Assembly (NCBI GenBank): GCA_002077045.2 | Contig: KZ111142.1 | Coordinates: 2,001,258-2,024,902 of the forward strand | Direction: 5' to 3' | DNA length: 23,645 bases | DNA from: Rachicladosporium sp. CCFEE 5018 | Taxonomy: Eukaryota > Ascomycota > Dothideomycetes > Cladosporiales > Cladosporiaceae | Part shown: positions 9,739 to 19,060 of the stretch, piece after piece | Numbering within the stretch: the stretch's first letter is position 1 | How the letters are laid out: each line of letters begins with the position of its first letter | Made by a program: the position numbers and the translations under genes | Notes under the pieces: generated by a model | Told to the model about the DNA's origin: nothing | The model's input: the letters and a program-made list of their open reading frames with translations, nothing else | Databases searched by the model: none

Positions 9739-10709
9739 GGCGGTGGTGGAAGAGTGGTAAGGAGCGAGGTGGTATAGGTAATAAATGTGCTATGGGACGT
9801 GCGCGTCGATGCACGTGGCGGAAGTGATTGATGAAGAAGGTCGTGGTTGGTGGTGTTGGTGAGTAAGGGTGAACGTTTGCGTGGTCGCATAAGCTGTCAA
9901 GAGCTGGGAATGCAAGGCAGCCGCTAATGGAACGGGATCAGCCGTTCCGCAGAGCCCCTGCGGTTTGACTTCACTTTCGCCGAGTCAGGCATGTTTGACA
10001 CGTGACGTTCAATTGAACTGAACTGAAGACTACCTCATACGGTTTACACATATGCGCTGAGTATTGTCTACTTATAGGACTCTCGCCTTCCTCCAAGAGC
10101 TCTGAGTTAGATGACACTCATCCCTCTCGTCCTCGTTTCATACCACGATGTAGCTACCGGCACTACCCACGCAAGAGGTCCCGGGGCATTTGCCATTCAT
10201 CTGGAATGCGTGTTTGGTCCATCTCGCAAGTGCAGACTTCGATGTTTGACCTGCTGCTGTAAAGACTGAGACCTCTGAAGTGAAGCACTCTGTGACACTT
10301 GGGCTATGAGTCGTCTGAGCAGCGGATGCGCAGCGTGCATGCAGCGAGGCCATCGAGGGTACTGTGCCTGTACTCGCATGTGATTTTGCAAACGCGTGCA
10401 CATCCTGAAGCGGTAGCTCTTTTGCTGGCAGTCGTATTCGAACTCGAGGTGCGAGTCACGGAACGTTGCCATCGTAAAGCCACGGTTGGAATTCGAGTCG
10501 TGACTCAGACATATCGTTGCTGATCGTTTGATGAACGTCGATGCTCTCCAAGTGCCACAGACCCGAGACCATGCTCTCAAGCAGGTTCTCGAAGGTGAAG
10601 CCTCGTTTGGGCCTCGACGCATCGCCTCGCTCTCGATTGCAATGCTGCAATCGCCAGGGTATGAACAGTGTATGCGTGGTATCGCGGTTTCACGTCTGCC
10701 GCTGGAAAT
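9739..10709. other. Intergenic region, promoter side of the RNA-binding protein gene
   Basis: About 970 bases with no supported gene. Short ORFs at 10138-10401, 10197-10622 and 10456-10650 lack motifs and overlap. A CACGTG immediately followed by ACG occurs at 9999-10004, about 260 bases upstream of the RNA-binding protein ATG; it is a class-B bHLH or bZIP-like site by sequence only. The end near 10709 should be the 3' UTR of the mitochondrial protein gene. Confidence 0.4.
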
Positions 10710-11330
10710 TCACATGACGAATTTTGGTCGGCCGGTTGTCTTGACATCAGGCTGGAGCTCCACATCCTCAGATGATGCCTTCGGACTCTGGTCATCTCGT
10801 TGCTCCCGCTTGGCTTTCCTTTCCGCGGCTTTCGCTACCTTTCGCTTGTGCGCCTCTGCCAACACATCCGTGGTCTCCAGCTCTTGCATGACCTCCTCCC
10901 ACTCCTTTTCGTGTACAGGATCGCCAGTCCCGAGTAGCTTCGCCACATCCACGTCTTCGCCAGCCTTCACTCGCTGTAGTACCTCTCGCAATAATGCTAG
11001 TTTCGCGTCCGTCTTGCGACTGAAGTTTAGCATCTCGCGCTTGACCGAGAGGATGTTAATGGCGAAGGAACCGACTACGACGCCGAGCACTATGAAGGGC
11101 ACGGCGGGATCTCGCCATCTTGACTTCGGCTTCTGTATAGGGGATTGTGATTCGTTGTTCCTGCGCAGGAACTTGGGGACGAGACCTTTCCAGAATGATG
11201 GTTCAGCAACGCGAGGTAGGTGCGAGGTTTCGTCTCGTAAAATCCTGGAGACCGTGAACGCGCGCTGATAACAACCGGAACTGCGTGCAGGCCCTCCGAC
11301 CAGCCGACTGACAAGAAGGGGATGCGCCAT
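10710..11330 (-). CDS. Probable mitochondrial single-pass membrane protein, function unknown
   Basis: A single exon of 206 residues. The N-terminus (MAHPLLVSRLVGGPARSSGC and on to about 32) is rich in Arg and Ser with few acidic residues, as expected of a mitochondrial import sequence. One hydrophobic segment (AVPFIVLGVVVGSFAINIL, 76-94) is followed by a helical, charged region (about 97-145), a Lys/Arg-rich stretch (HKRKVAKAAERKAKREQR) and an acidic C-terminus. The FWKGLVPKFLRR motif before the membrane segment resembles a conserved uncharacterised fungal family (possibly the DUF5321 type; recalled, not searched). The likely site is the inner membrane. A start at 11396 would add 22 residues, but 11330 puts the targeting peptide first. 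It is divergent from separase, with 171 bp between the ATGs. Confidence 0.75.
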   Translation of the reverse strand: MAHPLLVSRLVGGPARSSGCYQRAFTVSRILRDETSHLPRVAEPSFWKGLVPKFLRRNNESQSPIQKPKSRWRDPAVPFIVLGVVVGSFAINILSVKREMLNFSRKTDAKLALLREVLQRVKAGEDVDVAKLLGTGDPVHEKEWEEVMQELETTDVLAEAHKRKVAKAAERKAKREQRDDQSPKASSEDVELQPDVKTTGRPKFVM

Positions 11331-11501
11331 TGCAGTACTCGATGGGGATACTGCAGGAATGTGCAGTTCGATGGAAGCTTGCTCGAGCTTCGGCACGTCA
11401 GCGTCTCGGCTCGGAAGTTGTTGCTACGAGAGCACTAGCGGTTGCTATGGCCCGAATCGCGACCTCGAATGCAGGACTGCTGAGAATCGCACATATGGTG
11501 C
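11331..11501. promoter_or_regulatory. Compact divergent promoter between the mitochondrial protein and separase genes
   Basis: 171 bases separate the two start codons, so both promoters and leaders must overlap or extend into coding sequence. An in-frame TGA lies 18 bases upstream of the separase ATG, which fixes its reading frame start. No TATA element stands out, which is common for fungal housekeeping genes. Confidence 0.5.
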
Positions 11502-14500
11502 ATGATCATGGCGAGTGCCCAAAGAGATGCCGGGAAGGTCAAAGAAGACATAACTGGACTTCGCGCTACCGACGCTACGACCAAAGTCTTGCAGCAGCTT
11601 CTCTTAGGAGCGAGGACAGGCCCCCAACTAATTTCAACGCGACGCGTCAAACCAAATATATCACGGACGAAGGCCATTGTGCCGAGTACCCGCGAGACCA
11701 ATTCAGAGGCACTATCAGCCAAGCAACGATACTCGCTTGCGACCGAAGTTGTCAACGTCAGCCTAAGAGCTCTTACGGAATACGCGAAAGCCCGAGCGCA
11801 GGATCGAGTGCCACGCCAGCAGCATGACCAGGTAGAGAAGCGGCAAGCTCTGCTTCCACGATCTGCGAACTCAACGCCATCGAAGGCTACGTCGCCTGTT
11901 ACGAAATCGGCAGTCCGACAGCCTACATTCCAAAGAGACGCCAACCACGACGAACATGTGGAGTCTACAGAGTCCACGGCTATCTGTGCGCGGACTGCAT
12001 TCGCCTTCCTGAGATCAAGCGAGGCTGCGACAGTCAGCAAGAAAGATGTGGCGCCTTTGCAGCTCGAGTCTGGCATGCTTGTGTTGGTTGCTAAATTACT
12101 GGCGAACGATTTGGTCGATCTCGCAGTAAAGGAACTGCGTCTCGCTAAGCAGTCGCTGGAACCCTTCTGCAACGCTGCGAAGGTCGTTGCGCCCGCCAAA
12201 GAGACCTTAGCAGGTCTCTTGAACTTGGACCCTGCCGTAGTCGAGCACAGAGAGGCGCTGTCGCTCGCGATCACGTATCAAGCATTAGTACTACGGACAC
12301 TGGCCGCCGCACGCAAGCCACGCTCCGTCGAGGCATGCGTCGAGCTACTGGAGTCAGAATCCCCATCGAGTCCTTCGAGTTTGATCGTGGCGCAGCATAA
12401 CGTGACAGGCGATGCGACGAAGGCACGCAAGGCGTTGTCAACCCTGTCGTCCGCAGTTCTCGCCATGTGCCCAAGTTCAAGTAGCAAGGCTGATGAACAT
12501 GGACTCGACACTTTGATACATCCAACACCCGAGGCAGTACTGCGACTGCAGATCATGGCTCTCAGGACTCAGCAAACTGAGCGCTCGCTGCTTAGCGTGA
12601 TTGACTCTCGACACGATACGCTTGAGCGTCTGACACGTTGTATCGCGGCGTATGTGCGTCGGACGTCAGGTCGTAAGTGTGTACGTCTGGTCTACACAGC
12701 CGTCAGTCAGGCTGTGACGGCACTAAGTCTCGATCTTATGCTGCGTGGGATGGAAGCAATACCTATTATGCGCACCCTCTGTTCACTTGCCGATGAAGCA
12801 CAATTATCAGAGGAGGCCCTGTCATGGGCAGAGAGTATAGCTGAATGTCTATGTGAGCTGGACGAGCACCATGCACAACGAGTATCTGCTGTCATAAGAG
12901 CAACGAGACTCCAGTTGACCGAAGCGTCTGTAACCCAAGCAATACCCCCAATCGATATTGTACTTCGGAAGAAGCTATCTGGTGGGTCTGCAGACTATGA
13001 GGCACTCCTTACAGAACTGGATCAGCTGTGTAAACGCTTGTGCGCCTTCGCGAACGCTGAGACCAAGAGCCCTGCTATAGACAGCTTCCTGATCACATCC
13101 GCATCCTTCGCGCAACGCTGTTTCCGAACATGGCCCAGCAAGGCGACCACACACGTGCAGTCGATCCTCAGCATTACTCTGCGAAGGACACCTGCTCAAG
13201 AAGACGCCAACGTGTGGGTCAATCGCGACACCGCAAAGGCATTCTGCGATCCAGAAATGGTCCAGGCGCTCACACTATCAGCGCAAACACAGTCGCCGGA
13301 CCTAGTCTGGGCACACTCAACCCGATCGCTCAGTCTAGCTCGAGTTTTGCGGATCCTAGTCTCGCGCGCGGTAAAATTCACTTCGACAGCGGATGCCCCA
13401 GCCTTCTACGACGATGACACCCTCACTGATGTTGCACGATATCTCATACTGGAATTACAGCTGAAGACTGTACTCGAGTACGTCTCTCGGCCAAAGTACC
13501 GCGAATCGGCAAGAATTATGCTTGTCGAGATTTGCCGTCGCCTGCGAGCCACGTTGACGGTGGAGAAGCATCCATTGAGGTACCTCGCAACGGCCTGCGA
13601 GCTCTTACGCTTCCATGACGCGCATCCGGACATGCTGCCCTTGGACCATATTGAGCTCTGGCTTAGTCCGCATCCTGTCAAGGGTGACCTGGCGTCTGAC
13701 AGTGGATTATACAGGTACGTTGATGGTCTAGAGGCGGAGCTGCAGCTTGCCCAGACCTTGCGCAGCGGCGATGTGTCGACTGGAGAGATGTCCACCGCGA
13801 TTACGCTGCTGGAGCGATCCTTAGGAGGTCCCGGAGCACCGCCAATCCTGCAAGATTGCTTATGGGATGTCGGCGCTGTGCGGTCCATCCTCAGCGCTGT
13901 TGCATATTACTACTCAGCACTTGGACAGACCACTGCGAATGTGCGTGTGCTCCAACTTTTGCACAATCTCGATCGGCTCGTCGACACACCTGCGCACACA
14001 CTGGGCTCTGGCATACGCCTGGCGAAAGCCTGGATGAATCTAGGCTTCGTTGAGAAAGCTGGGGATACGATCGAAGGGATCGCGAGCCTGGCTGCTGACG
14101 GTGACTGTCAAGTTCTGGACAACATGTCGTACTGCATCTCGCTGGCCGAGATCTCGCTCGCTAGTGACAAACATGATAACTGCAAAGCTCACCTGCTCGA
14201 GCTCGAGACTTTGCGAGAGTTACTGCCACCCAACAAAGTGTCACGAGAGCAGCGAGCCAGCTATGAGCGACTGCATGCGCAAGGCTGGCTGGTACACTCA
14301 GCCTGGTCACTCGCGACAGGAGCGCCTCATGAAGCTCTTGCTGGCGCGAAACATGCAGTGAAGATTCTCAACAGCATCTGGTGTCGCCTGGAACAGGCCA
14401 GTGGGGTAGAGAAGCAGTCTTCCGATTTACATGCTGCGAAAGACGACGACGAGATATTGAACTTAGCTTCCGGCGTGAGTAAGCTGCAATTGAAACCAAC

Positions 14501-17489
14501 CAGTCCGAAGGACCAATCAGCCGTCATCGTCCAGGCAAAGGGCGCTTCCTTTTGGCCATTGATTCCACTTTTAAGCAAGGCGCTGATGATGCTGTCGGAC
14601 CTCTACGTGCACCATGGACTTTTCTCGGAAGCATCTTACTACAGCACCAAGGCAATCGACGTGGCAGGTGCAGTGAGACCATCGCCTTTACTATTGCGCG
14701 TCAGAAGCCATAGAGCATTGCTGCTCGCTCTAGCAGGCGATACAGAGGGCGCTGAGCTGTGTCTCGCAGCGGACGAAGACTCTGATCTGTCGAATTGCTC
14801 ACTGGCAGCTGTGGCTCGTCTTCAAGCCAAAGGCGCAATTTTGACCCGAGAGAAGTCGTTCACGCTTGCGGTAGATGTGTATGGAGAAGCTGAGCGCATC
14901 GTTGGCAAGCTGCGATGTGAGGCTCCGATACGGGAGCTATCGCAAGGCAGTGATGATACGCTCCACAAGGTAGTGCCAGTTGCGGAGCCCGTGCCGCCGC
15001 CCACGAACCCGAAACGAGCGCCCGCATCGCGAGCTGCGCCCCTACCACGCGCGCAAGCTCGCACTCGAACATCAAAAGCCGTCGCTTCTCGAAGCGTGGC
15101 AAAAGCTGAGCCACCTTCAGTCGCGGTGTCGCAGAGGTCGCCGTGTCATCTGCTCAACAAGCTTGCCTTGGACATCGCACATGCGAAAGCACTTGCCCAG
15201 CTTGGTGCAGGAGACGCTGTGGGAGATGTCGACACAGAACTCGACCCGCTGACAGCTGACACTGTACGAAGACATCGCAGCAGCCGCCTACAAGCTCGTC
15301 AGCACTGGACCAAGGCGACTCGCGATCTGCAAGCCGATATAACGTACAATATACTGCCAGAAGCCGCCCTTATATTACCAGCACTCCTACGATCGAAGCT
15401 GCCAGCAAAGCCCGCTGCAAAGTCGACGACTATCAAAGCAAGCTCGAGCCGGACCAAGCAAGCGGGAGCAGTGACTGGTACAGAACTGAGTACACTCGTA
15501 CCGCCGCTGCAAGAGGCATATATGTGTTTGCAGCCCGACAGCGCACGTAGCATACCCTATGTGAGCACTGCTGAGCTCCATAATGAAGGCTCCCTCCGCT
15601 GCAGTACGTTGATGCCGTTGTCAATGCTGCCCAGCGCGGGCGTGTCCGACGCACCGTCATTCAGTGGGATGTTTGTTGCAGTCGAGCAGGCTCGTGATAT
15701 CGCCGCTGATCGCGAAGCATCAGCCATAGCCGTCGACTTACGACATGACGCCAAAGGGAGTCCATTCGAGTGGCCGGAAGTGCAGCAAGCTCCTGCGCCT
15801 TGTGAGGATACAGAAGCAGACTTCCAGGCCCATTACGTCGACATATTGCCCGAACCCTGGACCGCTGTCTCCCTGACCCTGGACGAAGACTGCACCGAGC
15901 TGATCATCGCCCGCTACCGTCGAGATAACGCGCCGATATTCTTACGTCTGCCTTTCGCAAGACATAAACCAGAAGACGTTAGCGAAGAGAAGTTCGACTA
16001 CCACACCGCGAAGTCCGAGATCCAGGAGATCATCCAGCGGTCCAACGCAAGCTGTCACAACAACGGCGATGTGTCTAGCAAGGGCGCGAAGAGCAGTTGG
16101 TGGACGGAGAGGGAGATACTCGATCGGCGGTTACAGGAGTTGTTGCTGAACGTGGAGGAGATCTGGCTTGGAGGGTTCCGTGGGATCCTTTCCACAATTA
16201 GGCAAGCAACGGATGACTTTTTGCGATTGCGCAAGGGTATTGTCGCAATACTGGACCGCCATCTGCCATCACGTCAGACAGCACGTGGCAAAACGAGCGG
16301 CTTTGAGCTCAATGACAGTGTCTTGGAGCTCTTCATAGCCCTTCGCAAGTACCTAGATGAAGAATCGGAGATGGAAGAGCTCGTGACAGACTTGCTGTAC
16401 TTCGTTGTCGATCTGCTACAGCTGAAAGGAGAACGCAATGCTTACGACGAAATCGACTTCGATAGCATGACTGTCGAAACACTCGATGCTTTGCGGTCTA
16501 TGGAAGCTCCCGATGGTTCTGCTTCTGAGGACAAGCACTTGATCTTGATACTCGACAAGCGACTTCAAATATTTCCATGGGAGAATCTACCCTGCCTGCA
16601 GAACAAAAGTGTGAGCAGAGTCAACAGTATGCTGACCCTACGGAAATGCATCATTGCCATGCGCAGTGATCCCAGTCCAGATGGTCGTCACGCAGTCGCT
16701 CGCAACAGTGGTGGATACATCCTGAATCCGTCTCTGGACCTCTCAAACACGCAGACCATGCTTGAACCAGCATTGCGCAAGGCAGCAGTCAGAGATAGTG
16801 CTGTTTGGACGTCCATTGTAAAGCGTGCGCCAAGCGAAGATGAGTTCAAGATTATGTTGCAGACCTCCAGCATGACGCTGTACTTCGGCCACGGTGCTGG
16901 TTCGCAGTACATTCGACCGAGAACGATTGCAAAGCTAGATAAATGCAGCGAAGTGGTGTGGCTGATGGGCTGCTCATCCGGAGCAATGACTGAGCACGGC
17001 GAGCTTGAGCCGCAAGCCGTGCCTCTATCCTATCTCACGGCAGGCTGCAAGTCGGACGTCGAGGCTGCAGACAGCAGTGGTGAGCTTCTCGCAGGAAATG
17101 GCAAATGCTTGTCCGTTCTTGCCACTCTCTGGGATGTTACCGACAAAGACATCGACCGCTTCTCGCTCGCAGTGGGCGAAGAGTGGGGTCTGTTCGAGCC
17201 CTCTCCTGAGCCCAGTCGTCTACCGGCGAAGACACCAAGGAAGCGCGATCGCATGCTTGCGCCTTCAACGCCACAGCAGGTGCCGAAGACTCCCAAGACA
17301 CCGAAGGTTAAGAAGACTCCGGCCGTGCCTGCAACACCAGCTAGAGCTACCAGTAGAGCTCGTGGGACTGCTGGTAGAAGTGTCAGCTTAGTGGAGGCTG
17401 TCACAAACAGTCGCGACGCTTGCTACTTACGGTACTTGAATGGCGCTGCCCCTGTGGTGTATGGGGTACCGGTGTACCTTGGAGACTGA
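11502..17489 (+). CDS. bimB/ESP1/cut1 homologue: Separase (peptidase C50), cohesin-cleaving protease
   Basis: One uninterrupted ORF of 1995 residues. Separase cleaves the kleisin subunit of cohesin at anaphase onset and is held inactive by securin until then. The C-terminal caspase-like domain is clear: IFPWENLPCL, then the catalytic His in LYFGHGAGSQYIRPR (H1797), the catalytic Cys in VVWLMGCSSGAM (C1824) and LATLWDVTDKDIDRF. The N-terminal 1,500 residues are helical and TPR-like, as in other separases, with a basic, Pro/Ala-rich linker near 1160-1200. A second Lys/Pro/Thr-rich insert lies between the LWDVTDKDIDRF strand and the last conserved block (about 1905-1960) and carries six Thr-Pro pairs. 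An in-frame TGA just upstream supports the start; M3 is an alternative. The absence of introns over 6 kb contrasts with its multi-exon neighbours. The length fits fungal separases. Confidence 0.95.
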   Translation: MIMASAQRDAGKVKEDITGLRATDATTKVLQQLLLGARTGPQLISTRRVKPNISRTKAIVPSTRETNSEALSAKQRYSLATEVVNVSLRALTEYAKARAQDRVPRQQHDQVEKRQALLPRSANSTPSKATSPVTKSAVRQPTFQRDANHDEHVESTESTAICARTAFAFLRSSEAATVSKKDVAPLQLESGMLVLVAKLLANDLVDLAVKELRLAKQSLEPFCNAAKVVAPAKETLAGLLNLDPAVVEHREALSLAITYQALVLRTLAAARKPRSVEACVELLESESPSSPSSLIVAQHNVTGDATKARKALSTLSSAVLAMCPSSSSKADEHGLDTLIHPTPEAVLRLQIMALRTQQTERSLLSVIDSRHDTLERLTRCIAAYVRRTSGRKCVRLVYTAVSQAVTALSLDLMLRGMEAIPIMRTLCSLADEAQLSEEALSWAESIAECLCELDEHHAQRVSAVIRATRLQLTEASVTQAIPPIDIVLRKKLSGGSADYEALLTELDQLCKRLCAFANAETKSPAIDSFLITSASFAQRCFRTWPSKATTHVQSILSITLRRTPAQEDANVWVNRDTAKAFCDPEMVQALTLSAQTQSPDLVWAHSTRSLSLARVLRILVSRAVKFTSTADAPAFYDDDTLTDVARYLILELQLKTVLEYVSRPKYRESARIMLVEICRRLRATLTVEKHPLRYLATACELLRFHDAHPDMLPLDHIELWLSPHPVKGDLASDSGLYRYVDGLEAELQLAQTLRSGDVSTGEMSTAITLLERSLGGPGAPPILQDCLWDVGAVRSILSAVAYYYSALGQTTANVRVLQLLHNLDRLVDTPAHTLGSGIRLAKAWMNLGFVEKAGDTIEGIASLAADGDCQVLDNMSYCISLAEISLASDKHDNCKAHLLELETLRELLPPNKVSREQRASYERLHAQGWLVHSAWSLATGAPHEALAGAKHAVKILNSIWCRLEQASGVEKQSSDLHAAKDDDEILNLASGVSKLQLKPTSPKDQSAVIVQAKGASFWPLIPLLSKALMMLSDLYVHHGLFSEASYYSTKAIDVAGAVRPSPLLLRVRSHRALLLALAGDTEGAELCLAADEDSDLSNCSLAAVARLQAKGAILTREKSFTLAVDVYGEAERIVGKLRCEAPIRELSQGSDDTLHKVVPVAEPVPPPTNPKRAPASRAAPLPRAQARTRTSKAVASRSVAKAEPPSVAVSQRSPCHLLNKLALDIAHAKALAQLGAGDAVGDVDTELDPLTADTVRRHRSSRLQARQHWTKATRDLQADITYNILPEAALILPALLRSKLPAKPAAKSTTIKASSSRTKQAGAVTGTELSTLVPPLQEAYMCLQPDSARSIPYVSTAELHNEGSLRCSTLMPLSMLPSAGVSDAPSFSGMFVAVEQARDIAADREASAIAVDLRHDAKGSPFEWPEVQQAPAPCEDTEADFQAHYVDILPEPWTAVSLTLDEDCTELIIARYRRDNAPIFLRLPFARHKPEDVSEEKFDYHTAKSEIQEIIQRSNASCHNNGDVSSKGAKSSWWTEREILDRRLQELLLNVEEIWLGGFRGILSTIRQATDDFLRLRKGIVAILDRHLPSRQTARGKTSGFELNDSVLELFIALRKYLDEESEMEELVTDLLYFVVDLLQLKGERNAYDEIDFDSMTVETLDALRSMEAPDGSASEDKHLILILDKRLQIFPWENLPCLQNKSVSRVNSMLTLRKCIIAMRSDPSPDGRHAVARNSGGYILNPSLDLSNTQTMLEPALRKAAVRDSAVWTSIVKRAPSEDEFKIMLQTSSMTLYFGHGAGSQYIRPRTIAKLDKCSEVVWLMGCSSGAMTEHGELEPQAVPLSYLTAGCKSDVEAADSSGELLAGNGKCLSVLATLWDVTDKDIDRFSLAVGEEWGLFEPSPEPSRLPAKTPRKRDRMLAPSTPQQVPKTPKTPKVKKTPAVPATPARATSRARGTAGRSVSLVEAVTNSRDACYLRYLNGAAPVVYGVPVYLGD

Positions 17490-17577
17490 AGCCATGGGTT
17501 TTGACGAAGCGTTCGAGCATGGCGTTGGGGATAGAGAAGTCGTCTTGTATGGTCTCCCGGCAGCGAGTTGCAGCATA

Positions 17578-17901
17578 TTAGTTCTCAGCCTCGATCTTCG
17601 TGATGTACTCTCCAGGTACCACCACTAATCCGATGAACCGCTTTCGCATGTCAACCTTGACGTTTCCAGGTAGTCCAGCTGCCTCGTGATGCTCTGCAGC
17701 CTTGACGATCTCAGCTTGTGACGGCGCTCGATACTCATGTGTCATTGACAGGACGATGTTCTGATCTCGGTCTGTGCACTTCATCTGGCCCGCGAACATG
17801 CGGCCGTCTTTGATGTGGATGTGAAGTGTGCGGTTGATGAAGCTAGACAAGTAGGCAGTTGCCTCTTCCACGGTCGCCATCGTCTGTAAGGTAGTAGTCA
17901 T
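17578..17901 (-). CDS. NAA38 (MAK31 homologue): Sm-like N-terminal acetyltransferase C subunit, Naa38/Mak31 type
   Basis: A single exon of 107 residues. An Sm fold is visible: the first half carries the Sm1 pattern (LHIHIKDGRMFAGQMKCTDR, about 26-45, then DQNIVLS) and the second half ends with an Sm2-like strand (FIGLVVVPGEYITKIEAEN). The CTDRDQN and VVPGEYI forms match the LSMD1/Naa38 group rather than the spliceosomal Lsm proteins. This subunit is an auxiliary part of NatC, which acetylates the N-terminus of nascent proteins at the ribosome. Start 17901 (MTTTLQTMATVEE) could be replaced by the internal Met at residue 8. It converges on separase, with 88 bases between the stop codons, and is divergent from NudC. 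Confidence 0.82.
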   Translation of the reverse strand: MTTTLQTMATVEEATAYLSSFINRTLHIHIKDGRMFAGQMKCTDRDQNIVLSMTHEYRAPSQAEIVKAAEHHEAAGLPGNVKVDMRKRFIGLVVVPGEYITKIEAEN

Positions 17902-18078
17902 GTGATGTTGAAAGCTGTATCATTAGTCGTGTCGGATAGCAGGTTCGAACACAAGGGAAACTCTTTCTTGCCTTCTTTGACTAGCGCAAATATTAGGCGA
18001 GCTCGAACATTGGGACAGTTACATGCTACAAGTCTGAACACCCTAAGTTGACTTCGATACGAGGAGAGTAATCTCACG
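17902..18078. promoter_or_regulatory. Shared divergent promoter region of the NatC subunit and NudC genes
   Basis: 177 bases lie between the two start codons. No TATA box is obvious; a CAAATATT run lies near 17986-17993. Both promoters must fit here unless they reach into the coding sequence. The bases before the NudC ATG (ctcacgatgg) give a reasonable fungal start context, with A at -3. Confidence 0.5.
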
Positions 18079-18666
18079 ATGGCCGAAGACCGCACCTCCT
18101 CCCCAACACCATCCGAGCGGAAACGCAACGACGCCGAAGCAGCCGCAAAAGAAGCTGCCGAACAAGCCACCCTCCCATACAAATGGACACAAACAATCTC
18201 AGACCTCGAGCTCACAGCTCCCATACCCGGAAATCTCAAAGGCCGCGATCTCCAAGTGACCATTACCAAAACTACAATCCTCGCCAAAATCAAAGGCCAA
18301 GACCCCATAATCGAAGGTCCCTTTCCTCACCAGATAGCCCCGGACGACTCGGCGTGGACGCTCGAAACCTTATCATCCGGCGGCAAGGAGCTAAGCATAT
18401 CACTCAGCAAGTCGAACAAGATGGAGTGGTGGCCTCACATCGTCACCTCAGCGCCAAAGATCGACACAGCCAAGATCGTGCCCGAGAATTCGAAGCTGAG
18501 TGATCTAGATGGCGAGACCAGAGGCATGGTGGAGAAGATGATGTGGGATCAGCGGCAGAAGGAGATGGGGAAGCCGACCAGCGAGGAGCAGAAGAAGCAG
18601 GATATTCTGAAGAAGTTCCAGATGCAGCATCCGGAGATGGATTTCAGTAATGCGAAGATGTCTTGA
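18079..18666 (+). CDS. nudC: Nuclear movement protein NudC (CS-domain co-chaperone)
   Basis: A single exon of 195 residues, matching the length of fungal NudC. A charged helical N-terminus (about 1-30, Ala/Glu/Lys-rich) precedes a CS (p23-like) domain: YKWTQTISDLELTAPIP at about 34-50, then WTLETL and MEWWPHIVTSAPKIDT. The family C-terminal block follows (LSDLDGETRGMVEKMMWDQR, then HPEMDFSNAK at the end). NudC works with NudF/Lis1 and dynein in nuclear migration and stabilises client proteins with Hsp90. No introns are needed. The ATG at 18079 is the first in frame and gives the usual N-terminus. It is divergent from the NatC subunit gene. Confidence 0.93.
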   Translation: MAEDRTSSPTPSERKRNDAEAAAKEAAEQATLPYKWTQTISDLELTAPIPGNLKGRDLQVTITKTTILAKIKGQDPIIEGPFPHQIAPDDSAWTLETLSSGGKELSISLSKSNKMEWWPHIVTSAPKIDTAKIVPENSKLSDLDGETRGMVEKMMWDQRQKEMGKPTSEEQKKQDILKKFQMQHPEMDFSNAKMS

Positions 18667-19060
18667 GGAAGGCAAGAGATATGATCATGGATGAACAAGA
18701 CGAATCCGCATGGTTTGGCTGCTAGCTGGCCAGGAGCAACGTGGTGTAGTTGGGATGGAAAATCTGACGGACTGTTGCCCTACGATGGCCAACAGAGTGG
18801 GAATTGCAAAGTCCAAGCCATGACGGTTTGCATGTCAAGCATACGAGGCTGATAAAATTGGGAGGAATGACGGGAGACATGAAGGCATGAGTAATGCAGC
18901 TGCGTGAATGGTGTACACTGATAAGCAGCTGGGTTGCTGCCCAGTAGAGACATATATACATGATAGCTTCATGATAGGCTGTCAGTGGCACGAAGTAGCA
19001 GCCCAGAGTGGCAAAGTACTTCAACTCAGGTACTGCAATCGCCCAGAAATCGCCACCGCC
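18667..19060. terminator. Convergent 3' region of the NudC and carboxylesterase genes
   Basis: 394 bases lie between two facing stop codons and must contain the 3' UTRs and polyadenylation sites of both genes. The only ORFs are short and lack motifs. No exact AATAAA is seen on the plus strand. Nothing else is recognised. Confidence 0.4.

Noticed and set aside
10528..11268. A 246-codon plus-strand ORF antisense to the mitochondrial protein gene
   Set aside because: It is Ser/Arg-rich with no motif, whereas the opposite strand has a targeting peptide, a membrane segment and a conserved-looking charged tail.
11435..12274. A 279-codon minus-strand ORF inside separase
   Set aside because: It lies opposite the separase N-terminus, is low in motif content, and the separase frame continues for 6 kb.
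17941..17960. A ggttcgaac run resembling a tRNA B box
   Set aside because: No matching A box or cloverleaf could be drawn around it, and it lies in the leader of the NatC subunit gene.
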